A stretch of DNA of 64,000 bases from Nitrosospira briensis. GTDB lineage: Bacteria; Pseudomonadota; Gammaproteobacteria; Burkholderiales; Nitrosomonadaceae. The notes below the pieces were generated by a model. That model was not told the DNA's origin. It did not search any database and saw only the letters and a list, made by a program, of their open reading frames with translations. The stretch is from positions 1-64,000 of the forward strand of contig NZ_FOVJ01000001.1 of NCBI RefSeq assembly GCF_900115125.1, written 5' to 3'. Below, piece by piece: positions 50,179-60,068 of the stretch. How positions within the stretch are numbered: position 1 is the stretch's first letter; each line of letters starts with the position of its first letter. A program made the position numbers and the translations under genes.

Positions 50179-50687
50179 TTGTTTTGCGCTTGTTCAACTT
50201 GCTGCCCTGCACATCTTGCAAGAAACTCGGAGGCGGTACCTCGCCCCGGGATACGGCAATCCGGCGCAATCTCCAGAAGCGGTTGCAATACGAATGCTCT
50301 TTGGTGCATACGCGGATGTGGCAGGATCAGGCAATGCTCGTTGCATTGCAAATCATCATACATCAGTATGTCCAGATCAAGCGTGCGCGGCGCATTGGGA
50401 TATTCCCGGATGCGTCCGTGATTATGCTCAATTTCGAGCAGGGCTTTAAGCAGTTCATGCGGTGCAAGACCGGTCTCGATATACGCCACCGCGTTGATGA
50501 AATCAGGTTGATCGAACCTTCCTAGCGGTGCGCTACGATAAAGTGAGGAGTGTGTCAGCAAGCAGCTTGAAGGGAGATGTGCCAACTCGTCAAATGCCCG
50601 CTCCACCTGGGACGCAGGGTCATCCAGATTGCTGCCTAATCCGATATATGCCCGAGAAACAGGCTGACATCCCGGATTCCGATTCAC
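50175..50687 (-). CDS. folK: 2-amino-4-hydroxy-6-hydroxymethyldihydropteridine pyrophosphokinase
   Basis: Folate synthesis enzyme of 170 residues. It has YIGLGSNL near the N-terminus, ALLEIEHNHGR, the APRTLDLDI Mg-binding segment, and a LPHPRMHQRAFVL segment, all diagnostic. Start is GTG at 50687, 3 nt after the pcnB stop, so coupling to pcnB is very likely. Confidence 0.96.
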   Translation of the reverse strand: MNRNPGCQPVSRAYIGLGSNLDDPASQVERAFDELAHLPSSCLLTHSSLYRSAPLGRFDQPDFINAVAYIETGLAPHELLKALLEIEHNHGRIREYPNAPRTLDLDILMYDDLQCNEHCLILPHPRMHQRAFVLQPLLEIAPDCRIPGRGTASEFLARCAGQQVEQAQNK

Positions 50688-50690
50688 GGG

Positions 50691-52100
50691 CTATTCCGGC
50701 TCGCCGGTCGCTGCGTTGGTGATGCTTTCCGTATCCGAGGAGGTGGGTCTCTTGCGGCCACGGCTCCTTTTGCGTTTCTTTTGAGTCTCATCCTTGAGAA
50801 GCATGGCTTCGCGTTGCCCGGGGGCGGCATGCTGGAACGCCTCCCACCACTTGCCCAGCTCCATATCGACCTCGCCGCTTTCGCAACGCAGCAGCATGAA
50901 ATCATACGCGGCGCGAAATCGCGGATGCTCCAGCAAACGGAATGGCCTGCGCCCTGATCGGCCCGTAAAGCGCGGCTGCATGGCCCAGATTTCCTTCATG
51001 ATGGCATCGTACCTGCGCGGAATCGCAAGATTGTCATTTTGTACCGCCAGCACATCATCCATCGCCTGATGTAAAGCAGGAATCAATTTCTCGCCAGCGG
51101 CTTCACGGACATTCCACGCGGCGACGACCTCATGCCACAACAGGGCTGCAAACAGGAAGCCAGGCGATACGGGTTTTTCCTGGCGCACGCGCTCGTCGGT
51201 ATTCTTGAGCGCAAGCGTAATGAAGCGTTCGCCCAGCGGCTGTTCCAATATAACGTCCAGCATGGGCAGCAAGCCATGATGCAACCCGCGTGTACGCAAA
51301 TCAAGTACGCAGGCCAAGGCATGGCCGGATAGCAGCAGTTTCAGCATTTCGTCAAACAGACGCGACGGCGGCACATTCTGCAACAGGGGCGCAAGGTCCC
51401 CGATAGGCTCGGCGGTAGGCGGATCGATCTGCATATCGAGCTTGGCTGCAAGCCTTACTACCCTGAGCATCCGCACGGGATCTTCGCGAAACCGCCGCAC
51501 CGGATCACCGATGATGCGCAAGCGCCGAGCCTCGATGTCCTCGTAGCCGTTCAGGTAATCCCAGATTTCTTCGTGCACGGGATCATAAAACAGTGCATTG
51601 ACGGTGAAATCACGCCGCTTGGCGTCCTCTTCCTGACTGCCGAATATATTATCGCGCAAAAGGCGGCCGTGTTCGTCAGCATGCGTATCGGCTGTTATTC
51701 CCTCATCCTCGCCTGCGGATGTTCCGCCGCGGAAAGTGGAGACTTCCACTGTCTCCGCTCCGCACATCACGTGCACCAGTCGAAAGCGGCGTCCGATAAT
51801 TCGGGAGCGGCGGAAAATGGCGCGTACTTCTTCAGGTGTGGCATTCGTGGCGACGTCATAATCTTTCGGCTCCAGCCCAAGAAGCAGGTCGCGCGCTGCA
51901 CCTCCCACAACGAAAGCGGAATATCCCGCCTCCTGCAAGCCGGATGTCACCTTAAGCGCGCATGAATTGATGTGGTCCCGCGTAATCCCGTGCTGCTCCC
52001 GGAGGATGATACGTGGTCCGGCAGAAGAAGAACGGGTCGGAGAGACTGGGGCAGATGTGTTGCGGCTGAAGAAGACGCGGCTGAGAAGTTTACGAATCAT
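50691..52100 (-). CDS. pcnB: Poly(A) polymerase I
   Basis: Adds 3' poly(A) tails that promote RNA decay. From ATG at 52100 it has about 469 residues; a longer frame to 52226 adds an uncharacteristic N-terminus. Visible are GGAARDLLLGLEPKDYDVATNATPEE (GG/R and metal-binding DxD region of class II nucleotidyltransferases), RRDFTVNALFYD and a C-terminal very basic tail (KKRKRSRGRKRP) that probably binds RNA. It starts the folK-dNK-pan run. Confidence 0.94.
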   Translation of the reverse strand: MIRKLLSRVFFSRNTSAPVSPTRSSSAGPRIILREQHGITRDHINSCALKVTSGLQEAGYSAFVVGGAARDLLLGLEPKDYDVATNATPEEVRAIFRRSRIIGRRFRLVHVMCGAETVEVSTFRGGTSAGEDEGITADTHADEHGRLLRDNIFGSQEEDAKRRDFTVNALFYDPVHEEIWDYLNGYEDIEARRLRIIGDPVRRFREDPVRMLRVVRLAAKLDMQIDPPTAEPIGDLAPLLQNVPPSRLFDEMLKLLLSGHALACVLDLRTRGLHHGLLPMLDVILEQPLGERFITLALKNTDERVRQEKPVSPGFLFAALLWHEVVAAWNVREAAGEKLIPALHQAMDDVLAVQNDNLAIPRRYDAIMKEIWAMQPRFTGRSGRRPFRLLEHPRFRAAYDFMLLRCESGEVDMELGKWWEAFQHAAPGQREAMLLKDETQKKRKRSRGRKRPTSSDTESITNAATGEPE

Positions 52101-52381
52101 TACAAATTTAGGTGAACAAGTTTGATCCCAAGAGGGCGAACTCATCCGAAGGTGAAGGTCTGGAGAGGCAAAATTATTGCGGCCTATGCATATCAAAAGC
52201 GAGTTGAAAAATGAACCGGGGAACAAGCATCACCGGCATCATCCACGCCTGGAATTATCCTGAATTCCTTGAGTCCCGCCCCGTGTCGGGCTCATCAAAA
52301 AGGTGAAGGCCATGTGATGCAAAAAAATTTGTGGATCAAACGCCAGACTAAAAAATAAGCGGTCGATTGCCGGATTTAGGA

Positions 52382-53167
52382 TTATACACTCGGCATCGTT
52401 CCCGGGACGAAATGACGCGTGCGTCCCGTGACGTATTCCGCCATAGTACACTGATATAGCGCCTCGAGATTGCTCCGGTTCAGCACCTCCTCCGTGCTCC
52501 CGGTAATGGTGTGACCGTCATCGAACAGCATCAGGACATGGTCGCAGAAGCGGCTGGCCCAGCCCACATCGTGGAGCACCATCACAAGCGATTTACCTTG
52601 GCCGCACAATTCATCAAATAAGGTCATGGCGCTCAGTTGATGGCGCAGATCGAGATGTTGCAGCGGCTCATCCAGCAGATAACATTCCGGCGACTGGGCA
52701 AGCAATAAAGCAATACGCGCCCGTTGGCGCTCTCCGCCGGAAAGTGTGGCGAGTGAACGATGGGCGAGGCCCGTCAGTTCCATTCGCTCGACGGCGCCGC
52801 TCGCGATTTCATGATCTGCCGCCTGCCAGCCAAACATGCTGTTGACGTGGGGATGGCGCCCCAGCAAAACGTATTCGTGCACATCGCCCCAGAATTCGCC
52901 TGGTTCTTCCTGCAACATGATGCCGAGATTTCGGGCGAGCTCCCGCCGGGACCAGGCCTGAGCCGGTTTTCCAGCTACCATTACCGATGATTCATTGCCG
53001 TCGGTTACTGGACGCAAGCCGCCCAGCGCATGTATCAAAGTAGTCTTGCCGCAACCGTTCTGGCCGAGTATGGCCCAGCACTCCCCTGGATTGATAGTCA
53101 GGTCCAGGTTGCGGCATAGCATTTTTCCCGGATATTCCAGGGTCAGGTTTCTGGTTTGCAGCATCAT
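52382..53167 (-). CDS. ABC transporter ATP-binding protein (FecE/BtuD-like)
   Basis: 261 residues. Walker A GQNGCGKTT, the signature LSGGERQRARIALLLAQ and Walker B CYLLDEPLQHLDLRHQ identify an ABC ATPase of the iron-siderophore/vitamin B12 import class. The partner permease and binding protein are not next to it, so it is an orphan ATPase. It is 49 bp downstream of recG on the same strand. About 280 bp without a gene separate it from pcnB. Confidence 0.9.
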   Translation of the reverse strand: MMLQTRNLTLEYPGKMLCRNLDLTINPGECWAILGQNGCGKTTLIHALGGLRPVTDGNESSVMVAGKPAQAWSRRELARNLGIMLQEEPGEFWGDVHEYVLLGRHPHVNSMFGWQAADHEIASGAVERMELTGLAHRSLATLSGGERQRARIALLLAQSPECYLLDEPLQHLDLRHQLSAMTLFDELCGQGKSLVMVLHDVGWASRFCDHVLMLFDDGHTITGSTEEVLNRSNLEALYQCTMAEYVTGRTRHFVPGTMPSV

Positions 53168-53216
53168 CCTTCAAAAGCAGGCTGAAAAAAATTTCAAATA
53201 CCGGTACAGCATCTTC

Positions 53217-55301
53217 TTATACCCGGAGGTATTCGCTTTTTCTTCCCAGCCAGCGCTGAAGATGACGTTTTGCAGCTTCCGGGTGATCACGCAGCAATTC
53301 CTCCGCGGTGATGCGGGCTGCATCGAGCAAATCCACATCCTGTTCCAGATCAGCAAAGCGCAGCATGGGGACTCCGCTTTGGCGGGCGCCAAGGAATTCG
53401 CCAGGACCACGAAGACGCAAGTCCTGCCGCGCAATTTCGAAACCGTCGGTATGCTCGAAAATAATTTTAAGGCGCTCGCGGGCAATTGCCGAGATAGGGT
53501 TCTGATACAGCAATATGCATATGCCACCCGCCGCGCCTCGTCCCACACGGCCTCGCAGTTGATGCAACTGGGCCAGTCCCATGCGCTCTGCATGTTCAAT
53601 CACCATCAGCGATGCGTTCGGCACATCAACGCCTACCTCAATAACGGTCGTTGCAACCAGTAGATGAATTTCACCTTGCGCGAACGATTCCATCACTGCC
53701 GATTTTTCCTGCGATGGAAGTCTGCCATGCACAAGGCCCGTTTTCAGTTCCGGAAAAATAGAGTTCAGCGTTTGGTGGGTTTCCAAAGCCGTCTTGAGCT
53801 GCAGAGCCTCGGATTCTTCGATAAGGGGACACACCCAGTACGCCTGTTTTCCCGCCCGGCAAGCTTCCCGGACGCGTGCAGTCACTTCATCGCGGCGGTT
53901 GTCGGCGACCAGCTTGGTCAGGACCTGCGTCCTGCCCGGCGGTAGCCCATCTATTACCGACACATCCAGATCGGCGTAGTAACTCATCGAAAGCGTGCGC
54001 GGGATGGGCGTAGCGCTCATCATCAACTGGTGCGGCGTAGAACTCGCCTCGCCGCCTTTATTCCTCAAGGCCAGCCGTTGCTGAACGCCAAAGCGGTGCT
54101 GTTCGTCTATGATCACCAGGCCCAGCCTGTTGAATTCCACTTGCTCCTGGAACAAGGCGTGTGTGCCGATAGCAAGCATGGCGTTACCCCCGGCGATATT
54201 GGCGAGCATAACTTCCCGCTGCTTCTTTTTCTGATTGCCTGATAGCCATGCGATCGTCATATCCAGTGGCGCCAGCAGCGGGCCCAGCCATCCTGAAAGT
54301 TTCTGATAATGCTGCTCCGCAAGGATCTCGGTCGGAGCCATGAGTGCAGCCTGGCAGTTATTTTCGATGGCCTGCAGCACAGCCAATGCGGCAACAACTG
54401 TTTTTCCGCTTCCAACATCGCCCTGCAATAACCGCTGCATGGGATGGGGTGCGGCCAAGTCACGGCTGATTTCAGAGAAAGCTTTCTTTTGTCCGCTGGT
54501 GAGTTCAAAAGGCAGCGATTCGAGGAGCGCCCTGGTCAAGCTGTTGTTCTGAGCCAGGGCGGGCGCGTTGCCGCTCCGGCGCTGCCGGTAATGCAAGCGC
54601 ATGGATAGTTGTTGCGCCAGCAATTCGTCAAACTTGATCCGGCGCCAGGCAGGATGAGCGCGCTCCTGCAACAAGGTGGCGGACGCATCCGGCGACGGCT
54701 GATGCAAGAATATCACGCTGTCCTTGAAACTCTGGAGCCGGTAACGCCTCAGTATCGTATCAGGCAGAGTTTCCCGGAGATAGTTTTGCCCTGTGGCATC
54801 GCCCAGCGTCTGACGCAGCGCTTGCTGAATCAGCTTGCGTATCGTTTCCGAAGAAAGCCCGGCAGTAGCTGGGTAAATTGGAGTCAGCGCATCAGCCAAT
54901 GGTTCATTTTCATGCACAATACGGCATTTTGGATGAACCATTTCAGCACCGAAGAAACCTGGGCGGGCTTCCCCCAGCAGCCGCACCCGCCTGCCTGCGG
55001 AATAGGCTTTAACCTGGCTGCCATAAAAGTTCAGAAAGCGCATGAAAAGCATGCCGCTCGCGTCTTCCACCTGGCACACCAATTGGCGCCTCGGGCGGTA
55101 CCTGATTTCGCTGCGAATTATGACACCCTCGATCTGTACCGTCCTGTTTGCCGGGACATCGCGAATAGGATAGAGACGGGTTTCGTCTTCATAGCGCAGC
55201 GGCAAATGCAGCATCAGATCGAATTCATCGGCGATACCGAGCCTGGCGAGTTTTTCCTGAACTGTTCTGCTGACAGGATGGATGACGGCGAGAGGCGGCA
55301 T
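53217..55301 (-). CDS. recG: ATP-dependent DNA helicase RecG
   Basis: Remodels stalled forks and Holliday junctions. The 694-residue protein has an N-terminal wedge/OB domain, Walker A GDVGSGKT, DEQH motif II in IIDEQHRFGVQQR, and a C-terminal helicase domain with HQLRGRVGRG. Length matches the family (about 690). It is 18 bp downstream of ridA. Confidence 0.97.
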   Translation of the reverse strand: MPPLAVIHPVSRTVQEKLARLGIADEFDLMLHLPLRYEDETRLYPIRDVPANRTVQIEGVIIRSEIRYRPRRQLVCQVEDASGMLFMRFLNFYGSQVKAYSAGRRVRLLGEARPGFFGAEMVHPKCRIVHENEPLADALTPIYPATAGLSSETIRKLIQQALRQTLGDATGQNYLRETLPDTILRRYRLQSFKDSVIFLHQPSPDASATLLQERAHPAWRRIKFDELLAQQLSMRLHYRQRRSGNAPALAQNNSLTRALLESLPFELTSGQKKAFSEISRDLAAPHPMQRLLQGDVGSGKTVVAALAVLQAIENNCQAALMAPTEILAEQHYQKLSGWLGPLLAPLDMTIAWLSGNQKKKQREVMLANIAGGNAMLAIGTHALFQEQVEFNRLGLVIIDEQHRFGVQQRLALRNKGGEASSTPHQLMMSATPIPRTLSMSYYADLDVSVIDGLPPGRTQVLTKLVADNRRDEVTARVREACRAGKQAYWVCPLIEESEALQLKTALETHQTLNSIFPELKTGLVHGRLPSQEKSAVMESFAQGEIHLLVATTVIEVGVDVPNASLMVIEHAERMGLAQLHQLRGRVGRGAAGGICILLYQNPISAIARERLKIIFEHTDGFEIARQDLRLRGPGEFLGARQSGVPMLRFADLEQDVDLLDAARITAEELLRDHPEAAKRHLQRWLGRKSEYLRV

Positions 55302-55319
55302 CAGGCAGAAAGGCTATCC

Positions 55320-55715
55320 TCACCCTTTACCCGGTAATACCAGCACAGCGTCCATCTCCACTTGCGCATCGCGCGGCAGCGATGCAACACCTATTGCAGC
55401 TCGTGCCGGGTAGGGCGCCTCAAAATAGCCCGACATGATCTCGTTCACTTTTTGGAAATTGCCAAGGTCGGTCAGAAAGACATTCAATTTGACTATATCG
55501 TTGAAGCTGCCCCCGCCTGCCGCCGCCACCGCCTTTAAATTCAGAAATACCTGGTGGATTTGTTCCTCGATCCCCGCCGCCATCTTCATGGTGGAAGGAT
55601 CCAGGCCGATCTGCCCGGAAAGATAAACGGTATCTCCCCCACTCACCCGTATCCCCTGGGAATAAGTACCGATTGCCTCAGGCGCATCGTTCGTCTGTAT
55701 TATCTTTTTATTCAT
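55320..55715 (-). CDS. ridA: RidA family enamine/imine deaminase
   Basis: Hydrolyses reactive 2-aminoacrylate-type imines. 131 residues from ATG at 55715 (GGGAGA upstream), starting [16 protein letters not shown]; a longer frame to 55814 lacks a Shine-Dalgarno. The signature [21 protein letters not shown] carries the active-site Arg and Glu of the YjgF/RidA family. It is divergent from murA and just upstream of recG. Confidence 0.94.
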   Translation of the reverse strand: MNKKIIQTNDAPEAIGTYSQGIRVSGGDTVYLSGQIGLDPSTMKMAAGIEEQIHQVFLNLKAVAAAGGGSFNDIVKLNVFLTDLGNFQKVNEIMSGYFEAPYPARAAIGVASLPRDAQVEMDAVLVLPGKG

Positions 55716-55799
55716 CTGATCTCCCTTGAATGTAAATACCATCTCGGCATAAAAGCCCGCAAATCCGGAACTATGGACGCGGCCTTTGCGATATGATGA

Positions 55800-57074
<1,275 letters not shown>

Positions 57075-57091
57075 GGAAAGCCCGGAACGAA

Positions 57092-57105
57092 ACTTTACGT
57101 AAAGT
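57092..57105. repeat. 14-bp perfect palindrome between murA and SUMF1 gene
   Basis: ACTTTACGTAAAGT is fully self-complementary. It lies in the 72-bp convergent gap after murA. No poly-T follows, so it is not a classical terminator. Confidence 0.4.
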
Positions 57106-57146
57106 ATGGTGTGCCCCGGACGTTCGGGAAGTTCCCTGACCGGCGC

Positions 57147-58106
57147 TCAGGGCAATGTCATGGCGAGGCGAAATCCGAGGTAGCGCATGCGTTTATCCGT
57201 ATTAAACCAGTTGCGCGTAGTGGTGCGCATATCCTGTGGCCTGTGATTCCAGGAGCCGCCGAAAAACATGCGCTTTGCGCAATTGGCTTGCCAACAGGTG
57301 TCAGTCCATTGCCATACATTACCCATCATATCGTACAGGCCGAAGGCGTTGGGTTTGAAGCTGCCGACCGGCGCGGTTTTTTTGTTGTCCCACTCGCTTC
57401 CGCAACCATCGCAGTTGGCATTATTGCGTCCGACATCATTACCCCAGTAGTAATCCGTAGTAGAACCGGCCAGCGCGGCGATTTTCCACTCCTCTTCAGT
57501 CGGAAGACGGTACGTTTTACCCGTCTTCCCGGATAGCCACCGAATATAGGCTTGCGCGTCCTCCCAACTCACGTTGATCACAGGTCTGTTGCCTCGCCCC
57601 CAGCCATTATCCGAAGGGAGATATGCCCCGCAACCGCCCCCGCTTACGCAGGCATCCCATTCCTTGAAAGTCACCGCATATTTGCCGATTGCAAATTTTT
57701 TACCCGGGATAGCTACCATTTCGGGGCAGTCCGTGCAGGCTTTGCTCCCTTCGTCCTGTTTCCCGTCATTCAGGTCCAGTTGGGCTAATAGTTGCGCTCC
57801 ATTTTTTTGAAATACCCCATCCGTTATCCCGATTTCTTTCCCGAGTACTTCCCGCTTATCTTCATAGCCCTCGTTCTCATCTATTTCCTCCGACGCTTCC
57901 AGGTTCGCTAGCCGTACTGCTGTTTCCATAGAACTACTGCGGGGTTTGCCGCTAACCGCCGCTCCCGGCGGCAGCGCGCCATCCGCGCGCTCGGCCACCG
58001 AACTGGAAACGAAAGCACTGACTTCAGCAGATGTAACAAAGATTGCGGGTGTTGCGAAGATCAGGACAAGCAGAAGACGGGAATAAACTGATTTCATGAA
58101 TTTCAT
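57147..58106 (-). CDS. Secreted SUMF1/FGE-sulfatase-domain protein, probably non-catalytic
   Basis: About 319 residues from ATG at 58106 (58097 is also possible). A signal peptide (about 1-28, ending near SAEVSA) is followed by a poorly conserved linker and then a SUMF1 domain: MVAIPGKKFAIGKYAVTFKEWDACV, INVSWEDAQAYIRWLSGKTG, YRLPTEEEWKIAALAGS, GNVWQWTDTCW, GGSWN and YLGFRLA. In true formylglycine-generating enzymes two catalytic Cys precede the final LGFR; here Met/Thr/Asn residues stand in that stretch, so FGE activity is unlikely. No sulfatase gene is close by. The many other Cys residues suggest disulphides. Confidence 0.82.
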   Translation of the reverse strand: MKFMKSVYSRLLLVLIFATPAIFVTSAEVSAFVSSSVAERADGALPPGAAVSGKPRSSSMETAVRLANLEASEEIDENEGYEDKREVLGKEIGITDGVFQKNGAQLLAQLDLNDGKQDEGSKACTDCPEMVAIPGKKFAIGKYAVTFKEWDACVSGGGCGAYLPSDNGWGRGNRPVINVSWEDAQAYIRWLSGKTGKTYRLPTEEEWKIAALAGSTTDYYWGNDVGRNNANCDGCGSEWDNKKTAPVGSFKPNAFGLYDMMGNVWQWTDTCWQANCAKRMFFGGSWNHRPQDMRTTTRNWFNTDKRMRYLGFRLAMTLP

Positions 58107-58285
58107 TCTAAAAAGCGGATTAGAAAGTTTTGTTTTAACACAAAATTTACAGGCTATTGTATAGAAAAGCCATGAATGCCGAAAACAGGCGGAAGTTCTC
58201 ATCGAGAACAATATCCTATATTGTTAAATTCCGGTTTCCGGAGTAGCCTGTCTTTTACATCCGTTTTCCCTCATTGCTAGACAAA

Positions 58286-59542
58286 ATGGCTGCTATTTCA
58301 GTGCAGTGCTGCATTGCAGGAGGAGGTCCGGCAGGCATGATGCTGGGACTGCTGCTGGCCCGCGCCGGTATCGAGGTGCTGGTTCTCGAAAAGCATGCGG
58401 ACTTCCTGCGCGACTTTCGTGGCGACACGATTCATCCTTCCACACTTGAAGTCATGCATGAGTTGGGATTGCTTGAAGCGCTACTGAAACTGCCGCATCA
58501 GAAAACACCCCGGATCAACGCGCGATTCGGGAATCTCGCGCTTACAGTAGCTGATTTTACCCATCTCAAAACCCGTTGCCCCTTTGTTGTCTTGATGCCG
58601 CAGTGGGATTTCCTGAATCTTCTTGCCGGTCGGGCGGGCCGTTACCCAACGTTCAAGTTGCGAATGAATGCCGAGGTGACGGAGTTCATCCGGGAAGACG
58701 GGCACATCGTTGGGTTGCAGGCAGCTACACCGGAAGGTCCGCTAACCGTACGTGCAATGCTGATCATCGGAGCCGATGGCCGGCACTCCGTCGTGCGTGC
58801 CCAAGCCGGCTTGAAGGGAGTGGATTTCGGTGCGCCGATGGATGTGTTGTGGTTTCGGCTTTCGCGACGCCAAGACGATCCGGCAGACCCCGTCGCTCGC
58901 TTCGACACCAGGGGGATTTTCATCATGCTGAACCGGGGCGCCTACTGGCAGTGCGGTTTCGTTATCCCGAAAGGTTCGCATGCGCAAGTTAAAGCGTGCG
59001 GATTGCCGTCACTGCACGAAAGCATTGCCCAGCTGGCCCCGTTCATAAGCGATCGGGCCGGCGAGTTGCGGGACTGGGAGTCGATTAAGTTGCTTGCCGT
59101 TCAGGTCGATCGGTTGCGTCAATGGTATCGCCGAGGGGTTCTATGCATAGGCGATGCAGCACATGCGATGTCCCCCGTGGGCGGTGTCGGAATCAATCTC
59201 GCGATTCAGGACGCGATCGCCGCTGCGAATTTGCTGGCTGCGCCGCTGCGCGAAAATCGGGTAACAGATAAAGATCTGCATGGGGTTCAACAGCGGCGCG
59301 CGTGGCCGACAAAGATGACGCAGCTGTTGCAGCTCTTCCTTCAGAAACGCGTCATCGGTCGCGTACTGCACGGAAAGGGTGTCTCGCCCCCGTTCTTTTT
59401 TCGGCTCCTGGCCCGCTTCCCCTTCCTGGGTTGGATTCCCGCAAGGCTGATCGGAATCGGGTTTCGTCCTGAGCACGTTCATACGCCGGATGTGTGGAAT
59501 GACCGACGGTCACCCAGGGGTGAACGTGCAAATTACCATTGA
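58286..59542 (+). CDS. FAD-dependent monooxygenase (PHBH/UbiH fold)
   Basis: About 418 residues from ATG at 58286 (TTG four codons upstream is the alternative). GGGPAGMMLGLLLARAG binds FAD ADP, GADGRHSVVR is the DG motif and GDAAHAMSPVGGVGINLAIQDA the second FAD motif. The class hydroxylates aromatic rings (for example in ubiquinone or aromatic degradation); the substrate cannot be inferred. It is divergent from the SUMF1-domain gene with a 180-bp promoter region. Confidence 0.88.
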   Translation: MAAISVQCCIAGGGPAGMMLGLLLARAGIEVLVLEKHADFLRDFRGDTIHPSTLEVMHELGLLEALLKLPHQKTPRINARFGNLALTVADFTHLKTRCPFVVLMPQWDFLNLLAGRAGRYPTFKLRMNAEVTEFIREDGHIVGLQAATPEGPLTVRAMLIIGADGRHSVVRAQAGLKGVDFGAPMDVLWFRLSRRQDDPADPVARFDTRGIFIMLNRGAYWQCGFVIPKGSHAQVKACGLPSLHESIAQLAPFISDRAGELRDWESIKLLAVQVDRLRQWYRRGVLCIGDAAHAMSPVGGVGINLAIQDAIAAANLLAAPLRENRVTDKDLHGVQQRRAWPTKMTQLLQLFLQKRVIGRVLHGKGVSPPFFFRLLARFPFLGWIPARLIGIGFRPEHVHTPDVWNDRRSPRGERANYH

Positions 59543-59695
59543 CGAGTATCGATCTTTTTATCAGCGCCTCTGCTGTAGCTACAGGTTTTGTTTTCCGTCA
59601 CAGCAGTAGTTGGTGTGCGAGCGTACCGAATCCCCTGACGAATGGTTTATGATTTTTGATCACAGCAATCTTGCTGTATTCACGAGGAGATAGTC

Positions 59696-60010
59696 ATGAA
59701 ATTGGTTTCAGGGTTGGCGACAAAATTATCATCACTGGCTAGCGCATTAATCTTAAGCGTAGCCGGCACAGGAATAATCCATGCAGCGGGAACCGACATG
59801 CCGGATGAGATAGCGCCTGCGGATTCTCCAGCCGTGAGAGATACTTTCAACGGGAAGCAGAACGAAGCGGAAAAGAAAAAGACGCAAAAAGAGGATCAAC
59901 CGTCCAGTAGCAAGAAGCGCGACAATTCCCGATACAGCACGGATGGTGTCGAACGATATGAAGAAGACAAGGAATACAGCGGTACTGGCCCAAAGCGCGA
60001 GGGTCGCTGA
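59696..60010 (+). CDS. Small secreted hydrophilic protein
   Basis: 104 residues. ATG is preceded by GAGGAGATAG. A signal peptide is evident (basic start, hydrophobic core, likely cut near HAA-G about residue 31). The mature part is short, highly charged and rich in Lys, Glu, Ser and Asp, and appears disordered. No family recognised. It sits alone after the flavin monooxygenase; a periplasmic or secreted role is inferred from the signal only. Confidence 0.7.
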   Translation: MKLVSGLATKLSSLASALILSVAGTGIIHAAGTDMPDEIAPADSPAVRDTFNGKQNEAEKKKTQKEDQPSSSKKRDNSRYSTDGVERYEEDKEYSGTGPKREGR

Positions 60011-60068
60011 GCCAGCCGGAACCGGTCTTTATACCGCTATAATGATATCCGCATGTATCGGTAATTGA

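Noticed and set aside
59573-59595. CTGTAGCTACAG palindrome followed by a T-rich stretch after the flavin monooxygenase, as a terminator
   Set aside because: A hairpin with a normal loop would have only a 4-bp stem, too weak for a confident terminator call.
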